DNA from: Chloracidobacterium sp.
GTDB taxonomy: Bacteria; Acidobacteriota; Blastocatellia; Pyrinomonadales; Pyrinomonadaceae
Direction: 5' to 3'
Assembly (NCBI GenBank): GCA_016711345.1
Contig: JADJTD010000001.1
Location: 496,001-560,000 of the forward strand
Length of the DNA: 64,000 nucleotides
Positions 17,581 through 26,197 of the stretch are shown here, one piece after another; position 1 is the first letter of the stretch; every line of letters starts with the position of its first letter. A program made the translations under genes and the position numbers. The notes beneath the pieces are model-generated. The model searched no databases, was not told the DNA's origin, and was given only the letters and a program-made list of their open reading frames with translations.

Positions 17581-18306
17581 TCACTTTTTCTTTCCATCTA
17601 AATAATATTGCCGCTTATCCTTTTCGAGTTTCTCGATAGCGTAGCGAAGCATAACTCGGGGCATAGTCGCGGCGTGTTTGTCGAGAAATGCGAGCAAAGC
17701 ACTTCTATCAACATCACCTGCGGAGCGGAGCATCCAACCGGTACCCTTATTGACAAGGTCTTCCGCGTCATTGACGAGCAATTCTGCGATCGCAAACGTG
17801 TCGTCGGTCTGACGCTGCTTCAATATGAAATGCGCCGTCGCAACGATCGCCGTGCGGCGTTCCCACATATTCTTTGAACGCGCCAATTTGTAAAGTATCT
17901 TTCGCGGCTTATCCGCAAGGTATTTTCCGACGACGTAATACGAAGCGAGATCGACGAGGTCCCAGTCGTTGATGCGGTCGTGGCGTCTGATGTAGAGTTC
18001 GTATAATTCCTTTAATCTTTCCTCAGAGCACTTTTTACCTTTTGCGCATTGGCCCATAATGCTCATCGCCCCGGCTCGAACTTCGTGAATAGGACTTGCC
18101 ATTAACTTTTCGATCTCAGCAACAGGCATGTTCGCATATTCTTTACCAAGCTTAAATATCTCGCCCATACGCACACCGATGAAATAGTTATCTTTAGGTT
18201 GATTGTCGGGATCGAAGCTAAAATAGCGCTGGTGTTTGCTCAGTTCTTCATCGGACTGAAGTGCAAGAAGTTGGACTGTAAGTTCTTTGGCAGTGAGGTT
18301 AGACAT
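17581..18306 (-). CDS. DNA alkylation repair protein (AlkD-type HEAT-like glycosylase)
   Basis: 241 residues from ATG 18306. The whole protein is helical with the AlkD signature KYANMPVAEIEKLMASPIHE, RRHDRINDWDLVDLAS, SKNMWERRTAIVATAHFIL and LVNKGTGWMLRSAGDVD. AlkD enzymes remove bulky or positively charged N3- and N7-alkyl bases without base flipping; the Trp and Asp residues of the DNA-facing groove are present (NDWDLVD, MWERR, GWMLR). The hairpin repeat at 18326-18402 lies immediately upstream, so it may be transcribed separately from the VOC gene. Confidence 0.85.
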   Translation of the reverse strand: MSNLTAKELTVQLLALQSDEELSKHQRYFSFDPDNQPKDNYFIGVRMGEIFKLGKEYANMPVAEIEKLMASPIHEVRAGAMSIMGQCAKGKKCSEERLKELYELYIRRHDRINDWDLVDLASYYVVGKYLADKPRKILYKLARSKNMWERRTAIVATAHFILKQRQTDDTFAIAELLVNDAEDLVNKGTGWMLRSAGDVDRSALLAFLDKHAATMPRVMLRYAIEKLEKDKRQYYLDGKKK

Positions 18307-18325
18307 TGTGGTCAAAGAAAAAAGT

Positions 18326-18402
18326 TAGCCACGAAGTGCACAAATAATACGAAAATAAAGTGATTTTCTTTATTAGTGCTATTTGTGTAATTCGTGGCAA
18401 AA
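18326..18402. repeat. GCCACGAA-type long hairpin
   Basis: Long imperfect palindrome: GCCACGAAGTGCACAAATAA on the left, TTTGTGTAATTCGTGGC on the right, with complementary AT-rich inner arms. It separates alkD from the VOC-family gene. Confidence 0.7.
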
Positions 18403-18407
18403 AACTC

Positions 18408-18866
18408 TTACCCCGCAGCGGCGGCTTCGAGGTCGGCGATGACGATCTTTTTCATTTTGAACATCGCCTGCATTACTCGATCGGCTTTTTCGCGATCAGG
18501 ATCGCTCAACAATGTCATCAGCAATGGAGGTGTCACCTGCCATGAGACGCCAAATTTATCGACTACCCATCCGCACGGTTGCTGCTCGCCGCCTTCGCTG
18601 AGCTTTTCGTAAAAGTGATCGATCTCGTCCTGAGATTCGACATAGATCATTAAAGAGATCGCTTGTGAAAAAACGAAGTTAGGATGCGGTCCTGCGTTGT
18701 AGCAATTGAATCGCTGTCCCTCGATCTCAAACGAGCCGCCCATTACTTTTCCGTCCGGGCCGGGCATCGTGCTGACGATCTTTGCATCTTTGAAAATGGA
18801 GACGTAAAAATTCATCGCCTCTCCCGCCTGATCGTTGTACATCAAGAATGTCGTTATTTTTTGCAT
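18408..18866 (-). CDS. VOC superfamily protein (PhnB/3-demethylubiquinone methyltransferase-like)
   Basis: 152 residues. Starts MQKITTFLMYNDQAGEAMNF, with FYVSIFKDAKI, GSFEIEGQRFNCYNAGP and a C-terminal FGVSWQVTPPLL, the hallmarks of the small PhnB-like glyoxalase-fold proteins (often mis-named 3-demethylubiquinone-9 methyltransferase). Enzymatic role uncertain. Such genes often travel with ArsR/AHSA1/DUF1801 modules, as here. Six bases downstream of the membrane-protein gene, so probably the last gene of that operon. Confidence 0.82.
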   Translation of the reverse strand: MQKITTFLMYNDQAGEAMNFYVSIFKDAKIVSTMPGPDGKVMGGSFEIEGQRFNCYNAGPHPNFVFSQAISLMIYVESQDEIDHFYEKLSEGGEQQPCGWVVDKFGVSWQVTPPLLMTLLSDPDREKADRVMQAMFKMKKIVIADLEAAAAG

Positions 18867-18871
18867 TTTTA

Positions 18872-19255
18872 TTATTCCTTTATTTTAAGTTTTGCCCCTA
18901 AATAGAGGCAAGGAAATCCAAGCAGCACCAAGGCGTACGGGTACCAAACGGATCCCAAATCGTATATCGTATTTACCACGATCCCTAAGATGCCCATCAA
19001 AGTTCCGATAATGCCGAGAATGATGACATACCGCATCTTGGGTTCAGGAGCGATGGCCGCGGTCAAATAACCGGCCGCGATCATAAATAAATTGCGGTAA
19101 ATGGTCGCTGTGATGACCATCCAAGTTGTATCAAACCTGACGTTGAGCGGCGTGAAAATACCGAGAGATTCGAGGATATAGTCGGTACCGTTGTGCGTGA
19201 CGCCAATAAAGATAAATCCGGCAAGGATCGCGCCGATGCCTTTTAAGATATTCAT
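18872..19255 (-). CDS. small four-helix membrane protein
   Basis: 127 residues with four predicted membrane segments (GIGAILAGFIFIGVTHNG, the region around MVITATIYRNLFMIAAGYLT, YVIILGIIGTLMGILGIV, YPYALVLLGFPCLYLGAKL). No family recognised. It lies between the GNAT gene (10 bases upstream) and the VOC gene (6 bases downstream), consistent with one transcript. Confidence 0.7.
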   Translation of the reverse strand: MNILKGIGAILAGFIFIGVTHNGTDYILESLGIFTPLNVRFDTTWMVITATIYRNLFMIAAGYLTAAIAPEPKMRYVIILGIIGTLMGILGIVVNTIYDLGSVWYPYALVLLGFPCLYLGAKLKIKE

Positions 19256-19264
19256 ATCCGTCCG

Positions 19265-19717
19265 TTACTGAATGTCCTTCCCAAAACAAACGCTGTTACC
19301 GACATCTAGGTACTGCCCGTAATTTGGGATGCGTTCATAGCCGTTTTTTTCGTAAAGGCGGATGGCCTCGGGTTGCTTTAGTCCGGTTTCAAGAACGCAT
19401 CGACTAAATGATAATTCGCGAGCCCAATCTTCTAGCTCAAGCAATACTTTGGTTGCGATGCCTTTTCCTCGACTTTCCGGCGGCACATACATTCTCTTTA
19501 CTTCCATCTCGCCGGAATCAAGCTCTCTGATCGCTCCGCAGCCCAAAGCCGTTTCATCCTCATAAGCGAGAACGACGCATTTGAGTTTTGCGATCTTATT
19601 GAATTGTGAGTAGAAAGCATGTTCGTCGCCGTCTCGAACCGCCAACTCGGCATCAAGGTGCCGGACAAGCTCGATAAAGTCTTTATTTTCTGAATCCGTC
19701 CGTATTATTTCGATCAC
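19265..19717 (-). CDS. GNAT family N-acetyltransferase
   Basis: 150 residues. Acetyl-CoA binding motif A is seen as VKRMYVPPESRGKGIATKVL, followed by LETGLKQPEAIRLYEKNGY (motif B). Small single-domain GNAT; substrate unknown. ATG 19717 overlaps the stop of the DUF1801 gene by four bases, indicating translational coupling. Confidence 0.88.
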   Translation of the reverse strand: MIEIIRTDSENKDFIELVRHLDAELAVRDGDEHAFYSQFNKIAKLKCVVLAYEDETALGCGAIRELDSGEMEVKRMYVPPESRGKGIATKVLLELEDWARELSFSRCVLETGLKQPEAIRLYEKNGYERIPNYGQYLDVGNSVCFGKDIQ

Positions 19718-20085
19718 TTTTTTATTTTCCTTTTACGTTCAGCATTTTCTTTCACTCGGAATTTTACTATCTTGGTGATCAATCTTAACGGCAGCGGCCT
19801 ATCGAGCGGAAACTGGACCGAGCCTTTAGCGTGTTTGTATTGCGCAATTTCGTCAACGAACTCCGCAATGCCACCGGCTCCGGGATAAAAGCCAATGTGT
19901 CGAGCGTAACCCGCAAAATATACCAGCATTCCGTTGTGCTTAAACGCGGGCATCGCATAGCTAATGTATTCTTCTGCATTGGGAGCTGCTTTGCGAATCG
20001 TTTCACGAACCTCTTTGAGCAACGCTTGCGTCCTTGGTGGAAAGCCTGAGATATAGTCATCGACGGTGTCTGCTTTTTCTCTCAT
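19714..20085 (-). CDS. DUF1801 domain protein
   Basis: 123 residues. The pattern DDYISGFPPRTQALLKEVRE, EEYISYAMPAFKHNGMLVYF, HIGFYPGAGG and a C-terminal VQFPLDRPLPLRLI is typical of the DUF1801/YdhG-like fold, reported to be iron-chaperone-like in some relatives; the function here is not established. It starts five bases after the AHSA1 stop and overlaps the GNAT gene. Confidence 0.85.
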   Translation of the reverse strand: MREKADTVDDYISGFPPRTQALLKEVRETIRKAAPNAEEYISYAMPAFKHNGMLVYFAGYARHIGFYPGAGGIAEFVDEIAQYKHAKGSVQFPLDRPLPLRLITKIVKFRVKENAERKRKIKK

Positions 20086-20090
20086 TTTGA

Positions 20091-20591
20091 TCAGGCCGCC
20101 GAACTTTTCGCTAAGAGTTGTTCCAGCAAAGTATCGAGTTTGTCATAACCTTGGGTCACGCCGCGTTCCATGCCTGAGGCGATCATTCCGTCGCGATCTC
20201 CGACCGATTGAAACACCGACTGATGCACTAATCGACTGCGGCCGCCGCCGAGATCCTCAAATTTTGTTGTTCCAAGTATGACATGGCCTTTTTCCGGAAG
20301 CCCATCGAATTCAAACGTACCGATAAAGCGTTCGGGAGCAAGCACTTCGTGATAGACACCGTGAAATGCATAGACATGGCCGTCGCGTTCGTGCAGAAAG
20401 CGATACGAGCCGCCGTCAAACGCGTCCATTTTCTCGACGGTCATCGTGAGGTCGTCAGGCCCGACCCATTTTTCATAAAGGTCTGCCTCGGTATATGCCC
20501 TGAAAACAAGCTCGCGCGGAGCCTCGAACTCGCGAATGATAAAAAGTTCCTGTTTGCCGGGCTCGGCTGTGATCACTGTTTTGTTTGCCAT
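20091..20591 (-). CDS. SRPBCC / AHSA1 family protein
   Basis: 166 residues. AHSA1-type START-like fold: IIREFEAPRELVFRAYTEAD, YEKWVGPDDLTMTVEKMDAF, GGSYRFLHERDGHVYAFHGV and a C-terminal GYDKLDTLLEQLL. These proteins bind hydrophobic ligands and are very often encoded next to an ArsR-type repressor, as here (the repressor gene lies just upstream). It is the second gene of the putative operon. Ligand unknown. Confidence 0.88.
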   Translation of the reverse strand: MANKTVITAEPGKQELFIIREFEAPRELVFRAYTEADLYEKWVGPDDLTMTVEKMDAFDGGSYRFLHERDGHVYAFHGVYHEVLAPERFIGTFEFDGLPEKGHVILGTTKFEDLGGGRSRLVHQSVFQSVGDRDGMIASGMERGVTQGYDKLDTLLEQLLAKSSAA

Positions 20592-20682
20592 TTTATTTTC
20601 TCCTTAAATTTACGGGCGGAAACGCGAGTGTGAACGAGGGGGCATTCAGTTTCGACGTTCTCGTTCCCCTCCCGTTTCTGCC

Positions 20683-21018
20683 TTATTCTTTCTCCTTAGT
20701 TTTTATATCTTCGAGCAAAACATCGAGACGACCGAATGCCGCTTCCCAAAACTGCCGATATTTTTCAAGCCAGTCCGTCGCTTCCTTTAGCGGGGCAGCC
20801 TCAAGTTTTCGAGGCCGACGCTGAGCATCAAGCCCGCTTGAGATAAGCCCCGCTCGTTCGAGCACCTTAAGATGTTTAGAGATCGCCGGCTGGCTCATTT
20901 TGAATGGCTTTGCCAACTCGGCTACCGACGCCTGTCCTTTTGCAAGCCGTCCAAGGATCGCACGCCTCGTAGGATCTGCCAACGCCGCAAAGGTCGCATC
21001 AAGCTGTTTCGAAGGCAT
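20683..21018 (-). CDS. ArsR-family winged-helix repressor
   Basis: 111 residues from ATG 21018 (MPSKQLDATFAALADPTRRA). The HTH is ASVAELAKPFKMSQPAISKH followed by LKVLERAGLISS. No cysteine metal site is visible in the recognition helix region, so it is the metal-free ArsR branch that pairs with SRPBCC proteins. Frames extend to 21042 and 21105, but those starts would run through the palindrome at 21041-21056, which I take as its operator. Controls, by inference, its own operon down to the VOC gene. Confidence 0.85.
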   Translation of the reverse strand: MPSKQLDATFAALADPTRRAILGRLAKGQASVAELAKPFKMSQPAISKHLKVLERAGLISSGLDAQRRPRKLEAAPLKEATDWLEKYRQFWEAAFGRLDVLLEDIKTKEKE

Positions 21019-21024
21019 CTGCTT

Positions 21025-21056
21025 ATAACCTATCAGTTCCATAACTATTAGGTTAT
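21025..21056. promoter_or_regulatory. probable ArsR operator
   Basis: ATAACTATTAGGTTAT (21041-21056) is an imperfect palindrome (ATAAC-N6-GTTAT), and a further ATAACC half-site lies at 21025-21030, just upstream of the repressor start at 21018. Position and symmetry suit autoregulation. Confidence 0.55.
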
Positions 21057-21495
21057 ATGACGAACATCTTTTTGTCAAATAAAGATGATCTCGACTGGCG
21101 GACAAAACAAGTGTTGCATATATACAAACCTGAACTTTATATACAAGATCACGTATAGCGGCATGTGATCCGAATTTGAAACGGATCGGGCTATTTGAAA
21201 AATATTAAGTGCGCGGTGAGCGAGGCTGCTGATCTGCTAAAATCTGCAGAAAAAAGCGTGGGACAGTGGGACAGTGGGACAGCTAGGCATAAACACTGTA
21301 TTTTCAATGATTTAGCCTGTCCCAAAGTGTCCCAGTCGTTTGGGACAGTATTACAAATGGACCAATTTGTAATAAAAATTGTTACAGATGACATGCTTTG
21401 TGTCACAAATTTAAGTCCAAGAGCCAGATCACAACCGATTTCCTACGTTTTTACATAGCAGAATGGAATCTTAAAACAAACGGTGTTTGCAATTT
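21057..21495. repeat. intergenic region with GGGACA repeats
   Basis: About 440 bases upstream of hflX. It holds three GGGACAGT-type units ending in GCTAGG (21258-21286), then inverted CTGTCCCAAAGTGTCCCAG (21317-21335) and TGGGACAGT (21340-21348), able to form a hairpin with the first block, then ACAAATGGACCAATTTGTAA. The same GGGACA triple with GCTAGG recurs at 60464-60494 upstream of the Ser/Thr kinase. No credible coding. Confidence 0.65.
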
Positions 21496-21520
21496 TGCTA
21501 TAATCACATCTAAACGGAGG
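21496..21520 (+). promoter_or_regulatory. extended -10 promoter and Shine-Dalgarno of hflX
   Basis: TGCTATAAT (21496-21504) is a perfect extended -10. Initiation near 21511 would leave about 12 bases before the start, including CGGAGG at 21515-21520. Confidence 0.65.
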
Positions 21521-21522
21521 AT

Positions 21523-23238
21523 TTGCTCTCTATCAATATTGTTCACGGATTTACCCGCGGTCTTAAACATAACCAACTTCGCCGAATCGAAAAGTTGGGG
21601 ACTCGACGCGTTCCGTCCGACAGTATCGTGTCGCCGGAACTCGCACGCCAGATGACCGAGATCTCGCACGAGACAGGACGCCAGATCGGCGTCCTTATAA
21701 ATCGTAAGGGACAGATCGAATATGTGATGGTCGGCACAGCAAAAGGGATCGAGTTGCCGGATTTTGGCCGTGCGCGTGTATCAGAAGACCGATTTCGAGG
21801 GCTTCGCTGTGTACATACGCATCTTGCCGGCGAAAAGCTGACCCAGGACGACCTTACTGATCTCGCTCTGCTACGGCTAGATCTAATGTCGATAATTCAG
21901 GTTGATCGCAAGGACGGGCTGCCCGGAATGGTTTACTCGGCTCACCTTGTGCCGACGACGGCTGAAAGCCTTGAAGCCGAGGCTCAGTCTTTGCCGTACG
22001 CATTTCTTGAGCCGAATATACCTTCGCAGCTCGATACGGATTTTGTCTCGCTGATCAATTCGCTCGAAGACGAAATGGCACGCATTCGTCTTACGGCTCG
22101 CACTCGCCAGACCGGACGCGACCGTGCGATCCTGGTCGGCGTGACGACTGGTGATGCCGAGGACGCGGCGGAATCGATCGCGGAATTAAAGGAACTTGCG
22201 GAATCGGCGGATGTTGTAATTCTCGATACGATCATCCAACGCCGTCCAAAGATCGATCCGAAAACCGTTCTTGGAAAAGGCAAGCTTGACGATCTGCTCA
22301 TTCGTTCGATGCGCTTGGGAGCAGACATTATTGTATTTGATACTGAGCTTAGCCCTACGCAGGTTCGGTCGCTGTCGGACGCAACCGAATTAAAAGTCAT
22401 CGACCGGCCACAGCTTATTCTTGATATTTTTGCCCAACGAGCTCAAAGCCGTGAAGGTAAGCTGCAAGTGGAACTTGCACAGCTCAAATATCTATTGCCG
22501 CGACTCGTAATTGGGCAGAACTCAGCGTTTTCGCGTCTTGCAGGCGGCATCGGCGGACGCGGGCCTGGCGAAACGAAGCTCGAGACTGACCGAAGACGTG
22601 TGCGTGACCGTATCGCTCAGCTTGAAAAACAAGTTGACAATCTTGGACGTCAGCGTCAGGAACGCCGAAAGACACGTGTGCAAAAACATCTGCCGATCAT
22701 CTCGCTTGTGGGTTATACGAACGCGGGCAAATCAACTTTGCTTAATGCGCTGACTCAGAGTGAGGTCTACGTCGAGAAAAAGATGTTTGCGACGCTCGAC
22801 CCGACATCGCGGCGTCTGCGTCTGCCTTACGATCAGGAAGTCATCATTAATGACACGGTCGGTTTTATACGCGACCTGCCCGAGCCGCTGGTTTCCGCAT
22901 TTCGAGCCACTCTCGAAGAGATCGCCGACAGCGACTTGTTGGTTCACGTTGTCGATGCATCGAACCCGCGCGTTTTGCAACAGATCGCATCCGTCGGAAA
23001 GATAATTAGTGACCTGCATTTTAGCGAGATACCGCAGTTGATTGTTCTAAACAAGACGGACCTGCTCAGCCGCGACGCCGTGGAGAGCCTCACAAGACAA
23101 ATAACGCTTGACAGCGGCGCTCAATGCGTGTCAATTTCAGCTATTCGACGCGAAACGCTGCGGCCCATGGTCGAGGCGATCGCCGATCAAATGGGAAAGT
23201 TTGATCTGAACGAGATGCGAGAAGCAGCGACCGTTTGA
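21523..23238 (+). CDS. hflX: ribosome-associated GTPase HflX
   Basis: 571 residues. An N-terminal extension (about 1-190) precedes the HflX domain (VILDTIIQRRPKIDPKTVLG, DTELSPTQVRSL, GGIGGRGPGETKLETDRR, then a coiled coil) and the G domain: GYTNAGKST (G1), DTVGFIRDLPEPLVSAFRAT (G3 and switch), NKTD (G4). HflX splits stalled or hibernating 70S ribosomes and can rescue heat-damaged ribosomes. The start is odd: no ATG or GTG exists before conserved sequence. TTG 21523 is only two bases from CGGAGG; ATC 21532 or ATT 21538 have better spacing but are rare starts. The following HD gene starts 10 bases downstream, so they are co-transcribed. Confidence 0.95.
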   Translation: MLSINIVHGFTRGLKHNQLRRIEKLGTRRVPSDSIVSPELARQMTEISHETGRQIGVLINRKGQIEYVMVGTAKGIELPDFGRARVSEDRFRGLRCVHTHLAGEKLTQDDLTDLALLRLDLMSIIQVDRKDGLPGMVYSAHLVPTTAESLEAEAQSLPYAFLEPNIPSQLDTDFVSLINSLEDEMARIRLTARTRQTGRDRAILVGVTTGDAEDAAESIAELKELAESADVVILDTIIQRRPKIDPKTVLGKGKLDDLLIRSMRLGADIIVFDTELSPTQVRSLSDATELKVIDRPQLILDIFAQRAQSREGKLQVELAQLKYLLPRLVIGQNSAFSRLAGGIGGRGPGETKLETDRRRVRDRIAQLEKQVDNLGRQRQERRKTRVQKHLPIISLVGYTNAGKSTLLNALTQSEVYVEKKMFATLDPTSRRLRLPYDQEVIINDTVGFIRDLPEPLVSAFRATLEEIADSDLLVHVVDASNPRVLQQIASVGKIISDLHFSEIPQLIVLNKTDLLSRDAVESLTRQITLDSGAQCVSISAIRRETLRPMVEAIADQMGKFDLNEMREAATV

Positions 23239-23248
23239 TCGATCTATA

Positions 23249-25714
23249 ATGAGTAAGCGAATACAAGATCTTAAATCACCGATGACAAGGTGGAGCGAAG
23301 CGGTTTTTGCCGCTGCGGCGAAGCCGTTTTATTCATTGTCGGATGATCAGCGATTTTGGCTCGGTTTTGCGGCTCTGTGTTTGCTTACCACACTGCTGAT
23401 CAATAATCCGCTATGGCGAGCATCCGGAGAACAGGTTTACAAGGAAGGCGACATTGTCAGGGAACGGATCAATTCTCCGTCGGACGTTTATTTTTTTGAT
23501 ACAGACGAAACCGAAAAGCTGAAAGCAGATGCAAAAAATGCGGTCAAACCGATATTCCGATATGAATCGAACAAATCTGACCGAGCCGTTCAGACATTTC
23601 TTTCGTCATGGGAGAAACTCCAGCGGCGAGGCAGCAGCGGCGAAGCGTCCAACTCCAAACCGTCAAATTCAACAGTAAAAGCTGAGACCTTTTGGACAGG
23701 TGCCGGCGGAGTTGATGTAGGCAAGGTATTTGCCGGACGTACTTTTAGCCGCAACGAACTCGAAGCGGTTCAAAGCGCTTTGCGGGAAAGTTCCGAGGGG
23801 TATATTTACGACGATGTGGACCGGCAGTATTTCCAGAATGAGGTCGTTGTTTTCGATCGTTCGAAGCCAAATCTGCAGTCGAGGGTTTCTATGCCGGAAA
23901 GCAATTGGATACTGCTTTCAACGGCACGTGAAAAACTCCAGACTCGATTGGCCGCTATCAAGAGCCTGTCACCAAAAGAGGTCGATGCGTTTTACACGGC
24001 GACCGAGATTCTTGTTGAGCCGAGCATTTCCTACGACAGCGTTGCGACTGAAGCTGCAATGACCACCGCCTCGGACAATGTTCAACCCAGAACTATCACA
24101 CTTATGCGAGGGCAAATAATCGCTAGCGATGGCGATGTAGTAACGCCCGATATGCTGTCAAAGATTGCTGCTATTCGCGATTACAGTTCGTCATCGCGAC
24201 AGTTAAATCGTTTTTTTGGCTTGTTGGTATTTATCACCAGCCTATTTTGGGTGGCGTGGAAATTTATTGAAAATCGCGGCATACTTCCTCGTCTCGCTCT
24301 TTCGGCTGAGAAGACATTCGCGCTATTTGGGTTTATTGTTTTGTTACAGACAGCAGTGATGGCGGTGTGTTTTAAGCTTGCCGATTTCACGGCAATACAA
24401 AACGTTAAAGCCCCGCTCAACGACCCAATGTTGTGGGCTTTTGCGATACCGTTTGCGACCGGCAGCCTTTTGATGACTTTGCTTGCTGACCGACCGACCG
24501 CACTTTTCACCGGCTTGTTTACTTCGTTTTTGGCAGGGTTTCTTGCTCCTCGCGGACTGGAATTCACAATATTTGCCGCACTCGCGTCGGCGGTCGCGGT
24601 TTACGGCATCGGACCTTATCGAAGCCGGCAAACAGTCACGATCGCCGGCGCTCTGGTCGGTGCCGGGAGCGTTATCCTTGCGTTGGCGATGCTCGCCTAC
24701 ACACAGCAGCCGTTTATTCTCAATACCATTTTGCTTGCCATCGCTTGCGGACTGGCGAGCGGCATTTTCACTGCAGCTTTAACGTCAATGCTGCTGCCTA
24801 TTTGCGAAACATCATTTGGAATTCTGACAGATGTAAAACTGCTTGAGCTTTCAAATGCGGATCTGCCCGTGCTTGGCCAGCTTGCAATGCGTGCTCCCGG
24901 GACCAACCAGCATTCGCATGCCGTCGGGCAGCTTGCTGAGGAAGCCTGCCGAGTAGTTGGAGGCAACGGACTTTTGACACGCATCGGAGCTTTATATCAC
25001 GACATCGGCAAAACCGCAGCCCCTGAACATTTTGTCGAAAACCAACTCGCAAAAAATCCGCACGACAAGCTCAAACCGACACAGAGCGCTAAGATCATAA
25101 TTAGCCATGTCACTTACGGCACAAAACTGGCGAAAGAAATGGGGTTGCCGCAGCGGATAATCGATTTTATTCCACAACATCACGGCACTCGAACGCTACA
25201 TTACTTCCTCAAGCGAGCACAAGACGAGGCCCGGGATGGATCCGAAATATCTGAAAATGATTTTCGCTACCCAGGACCAAAACCACAATTCAAAGAAGCC
25301 GCGATAATGATGATCGCCGATTCGTGCGAAGCCGCCGCTCGATCACTGGCAGAACCGAACCCGGAAAACATACGCTTCATAGTTACAAAAATCATCGACG
25401 CAATCCTCGCCGACGATCAGCTTGGAGAATGCGATCTAACATTGAGAGAGCTAACCCAAATTCGCGAATCGATGATCAAATCGCTCGTCGCGATCTATCA
25501 TTCGCGTGTTGATTATCCCGGCTATGTGCCACCTAATACTGGACAGTTCAAGATCAGCGGTGAAATCAAAATGGCAGAGCCGTCTGTAACCGAGGCAAAA
25601 TACAAATACTCAAATCCAGCCGACATTCCGATCAGCAAAGGAGGTGAGATCGAGGATGAGGCGATCGACCGGTCGCATCAACCGGACAAAGCCGATGCGA
25701 AAAGAGCGGAATAG
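23249..25714 (+). CDS. 7TM-HD family phosphohydrolase, PgpH-like (c-di-AMP phosphodiesterase type)
   Basis: 821 residues. One N-terminal helix (FWLGFAALCLLTTLLI), an extracytoplasmic 7TMR-HDED domain (about 65-320), seven membrane helices (about 330-530), then a cytosolic HD domain with HSHAVGQLAEEACRVVGG, LYHDIGKTAAPEHFVENQ and IDFIPQHHGTRT, which carry the metal-binding His/Asp set. Listeria PgpH of this architecture hydrolyses cyclic di-AMP to pApA; the same activity is inferred here. A C-terminal tail of about 65 residues after the HD core is charged and probably disordered. It follows hflX by 10 bases. Confidence 0.9.
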   Translation: MSKRIQDLKSPMTRWSEAVFAAAAKPFYSLSDDQRFWLGFAALCLLTTLLINNPLWRASGEQVYKEGDIVRERINSPSDVYFFDTDETEKLKADAKNAVKPIFRYESNKSDRAVQTFLSSWEKLQRRGSSGEASNSKPSNSTVKAETFWTGAGGVDVGKVFAGRTFSRNELEAVQSALRESSEGYIYDDVDRQYFQNEVVVFDRSKPNLQSRVSMPESNWILLSTAREKLQTRLAAIKSLSPKEVDAFYTATEILVEPSISYDSVATEAAMTTASDNVQPRTITLMRGQIIASDGDVVTPDMLSKIAAIRDYSSSSRQLNRFFGLLVFITSLFWVAWKFIENRGILPRLALSAEKTFALFGFIVLLQTAVMAVCFKLADFTAIQNVKAPLNDPMLWAFAIPFATGSLLMTLLADRPTALFTGLFTSFLAGFLAPRGLEFTIFAALASAVAVYGIGPYRSRQTVTIAGALVGAGSVILALAMLAYTQQPFILNTILLAIACGLASGIFTAALTSMLLPICETSFGILTDVKLLELSNADLPVLGQLAMRAPGTNQHSHAVGQLAEEACRVVGGNGLLTRIGALYHDIGKTAAPEHFVENQLAKNPHDKLKPTQSAKIIISHVTYGTKLAKEMGLPQRIIDFIPQHHGTRTLHYFLKRAQDEARDGSEISENDFRYPGPKPQFKEAAIMMIADSCEAAARSLAEPNPENIRFIVTKIIDAILADDQLGECDLTLRELTQIRESMIKSLVAIYHSRVDYPGYVPPNTGQFKISGEIKMAEPSVTEAKYKYSNPADIPISKGGEIEDEAIDRSHQPDKADAKRAE

Positions 25715-25756
25715 TCATTGCGCTTTCGACAATAGATATTTGGAATAAGCAATATT

Positions 25757-26197
25757 ATGTTGACGCGCTACACATTTTGGTTTACTGCCGCCGTTCTGAT
25801 TCAGTTACTAACGGGAGTTTTTCATGGCTTCAGCCTCGTCATACAACCTGAACCGGCGAATGAGACTGAAAGACAACTTCTGACGCTAATGAGCACCTAC
25901 AAAATGGATGCGGGAGCAGGCTTTGCACCGACATTTCAGAATTTATTCACAGCACTGAGTTCATGTTTTACTTTTCTTTGCTTGTTCGCAGCTCTTATAA
26001 ACGGCTACCTAATTTGGAAGCATACTGATGTTAACGTCATGAAGGGAATAATCGGAATTAATGCCGCTGTCTTCGGCTCAGTTTTTATTGTAATGGCGTA
26101 TTTCACCTTTCTGCCTCCGATTCTCTGTACAGGGTTGATATTTTTTAATTTGCTTGCCGCGTTCGTTGTCATTCCGAAAACAATCGACAAGATCTGA
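25757..26197 (+). CDS. four-helix membrane protein of unknown function
   Basis: 146 residues with four hydrophobic segments at about 5-28, 62-84, 94-116 and 121-142. No motif recognised. The first helix is followed by a short polar loop (IQPEPANETERQLLTLM). It begins 42 bases after the HD gene on the same strand and its stop abuts the stop of the convergent HIT gene. It could be the last gene of the hflX transcript. Confidence 0.65.
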   Translation: MLTRYTFWFTAAVLIQLLTGVFHGFSLVIQPEPANETERQLLTLMSTYKMDAGAGFAPTFQNLFTALSSCFTFLCLFAALINGYLIWKHTDVNVMKGIIGINAAVFGSVFIVMAYFTFLPPILCTGLIFFNLLAAFVVIPKTIDKI

